Source: CAJQQY01 sp964352225 (GTDB lineage: Bacteria; Bacteroidota; Bacteroidia; Chitinophagales; Saprospiraceae). Taken from it: a stretch of 5,896 nt of DNA. Below are positions 5,858 through 5,896 of this stretch, piece after piece (positions within the stretch are counted from its first letter, which is position 1; each line of letters opens with the position of its first letter). Both the position numbers and the translations under genes were made by a program. Where the stretch lies: positions 1 through 5,896 of the forward strand of contig CAYGRM010000406.1 of the NCBI GenBank assembly GCA_964352225.1, in the 5' to 3' direction. The notes under the pieces are model-generated. The model was given only the letters and a program-made list of their open reading frames with translations. It searched no databases and was not told the DNA's origin.

Positions 5858-5896
5858 ATGAGTGAATTGACTGTTTTAGTTTTTGTAATTAGAGTG
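5858..5896 (+). CDS. Possible 5' start of a plus-strand gene running off the window
   Basis: An ATG at 5858 opens a frame that stays open for 13 codons to the right edge (MSELTVLVFVIRV). The fragment is too short to identify, and such a stretch can easily occur by chance. It competes with the alternative that the region is the 3' flank of a minus-strand gene ending at 5876-5878. No Shine-Dalgarno sequence is present, but the other genes here also lack one. It is listed only so that the edge is not overlooked. Confidence 0.15.
   Translation, partial: MSELTVLVFVIRV

Noticed and set aside
1..5896. Possible mobile element, CRISPR array, defence island or tRNA gene
   Set aside because: There are no transposase or integrase genes, no regularly spaced repeats and no target-site duplications. 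I recognised no cloverleaf in the short intergenic regions, and the genes are ordinary chromosomal ones.

Overview
The window is AT-rich and holds four well-recognised housekeeping or enzyme genes, one small membrane protein of unknown function, and fragments at the edges. It looks like chromosomal DNA of a member of the Bacteroidota, probably flavobacterial. The evidence is the low GC content, start codons preceded by A-rich leaders with no Shine-Dalgarno sequence, a TAnnTTTG-type -7 element before trxB, and the character of the proteins. This placement is an inference; no rRNA or lineage-specific marker is present.

Layout, left to right. Positions 1-192 are the C-terminal end of a plus-strand membrane protein cut by the window edge. 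Positions 251-1405 (+) encode a flavin-dependent monooxygenase of the YUCCA/CzcO type. Its 3' end overlaps, tail to tail, a minus-strand gene for a two-helix DUF3592-type membrane protein (1377-1841). A 189-bp divergent intergenic region then leads to trxB, thioredoxin reductase (2031-2981, +). A 174-bp gap containing a long hairpin separates trxB from a class II fructose-bisphosphate aldolase gene (3156-4232, +). A strong bidirectional terminator (about 4253-4295) lies between this gene and the convergent single-chain L-serine dehydratase gene (4309-5709, -). The last 187 bp hold no assignable gene, but do contain a possible minus-strand terminator and a 13-codon open end.

The genes do not form one pathway or operon. 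Two are flavoproteins using NAD(P)H (the monooxygenase and TrxB). Two belong to central carbon metabolism: the aldolase cleaves or makes fructose-1,6-bisphosphate, and the dehydratase feeds serine into pyruvate. The strand arrangement (+, -, +, +, -) implies mostly single-gene transcription units.

I found no mobile element, CRISPR array, tRNA, rRNA or defence system, and nothing that I would call a new biological system. The observations most worth a second look are the 23-bp hairpin downstream of trxB, the plant-auxin-enzyme-like features of the monooxygenase, the 29-bp convergent gene overlap, and the C-terminal cysteine of the serine dehydratase.
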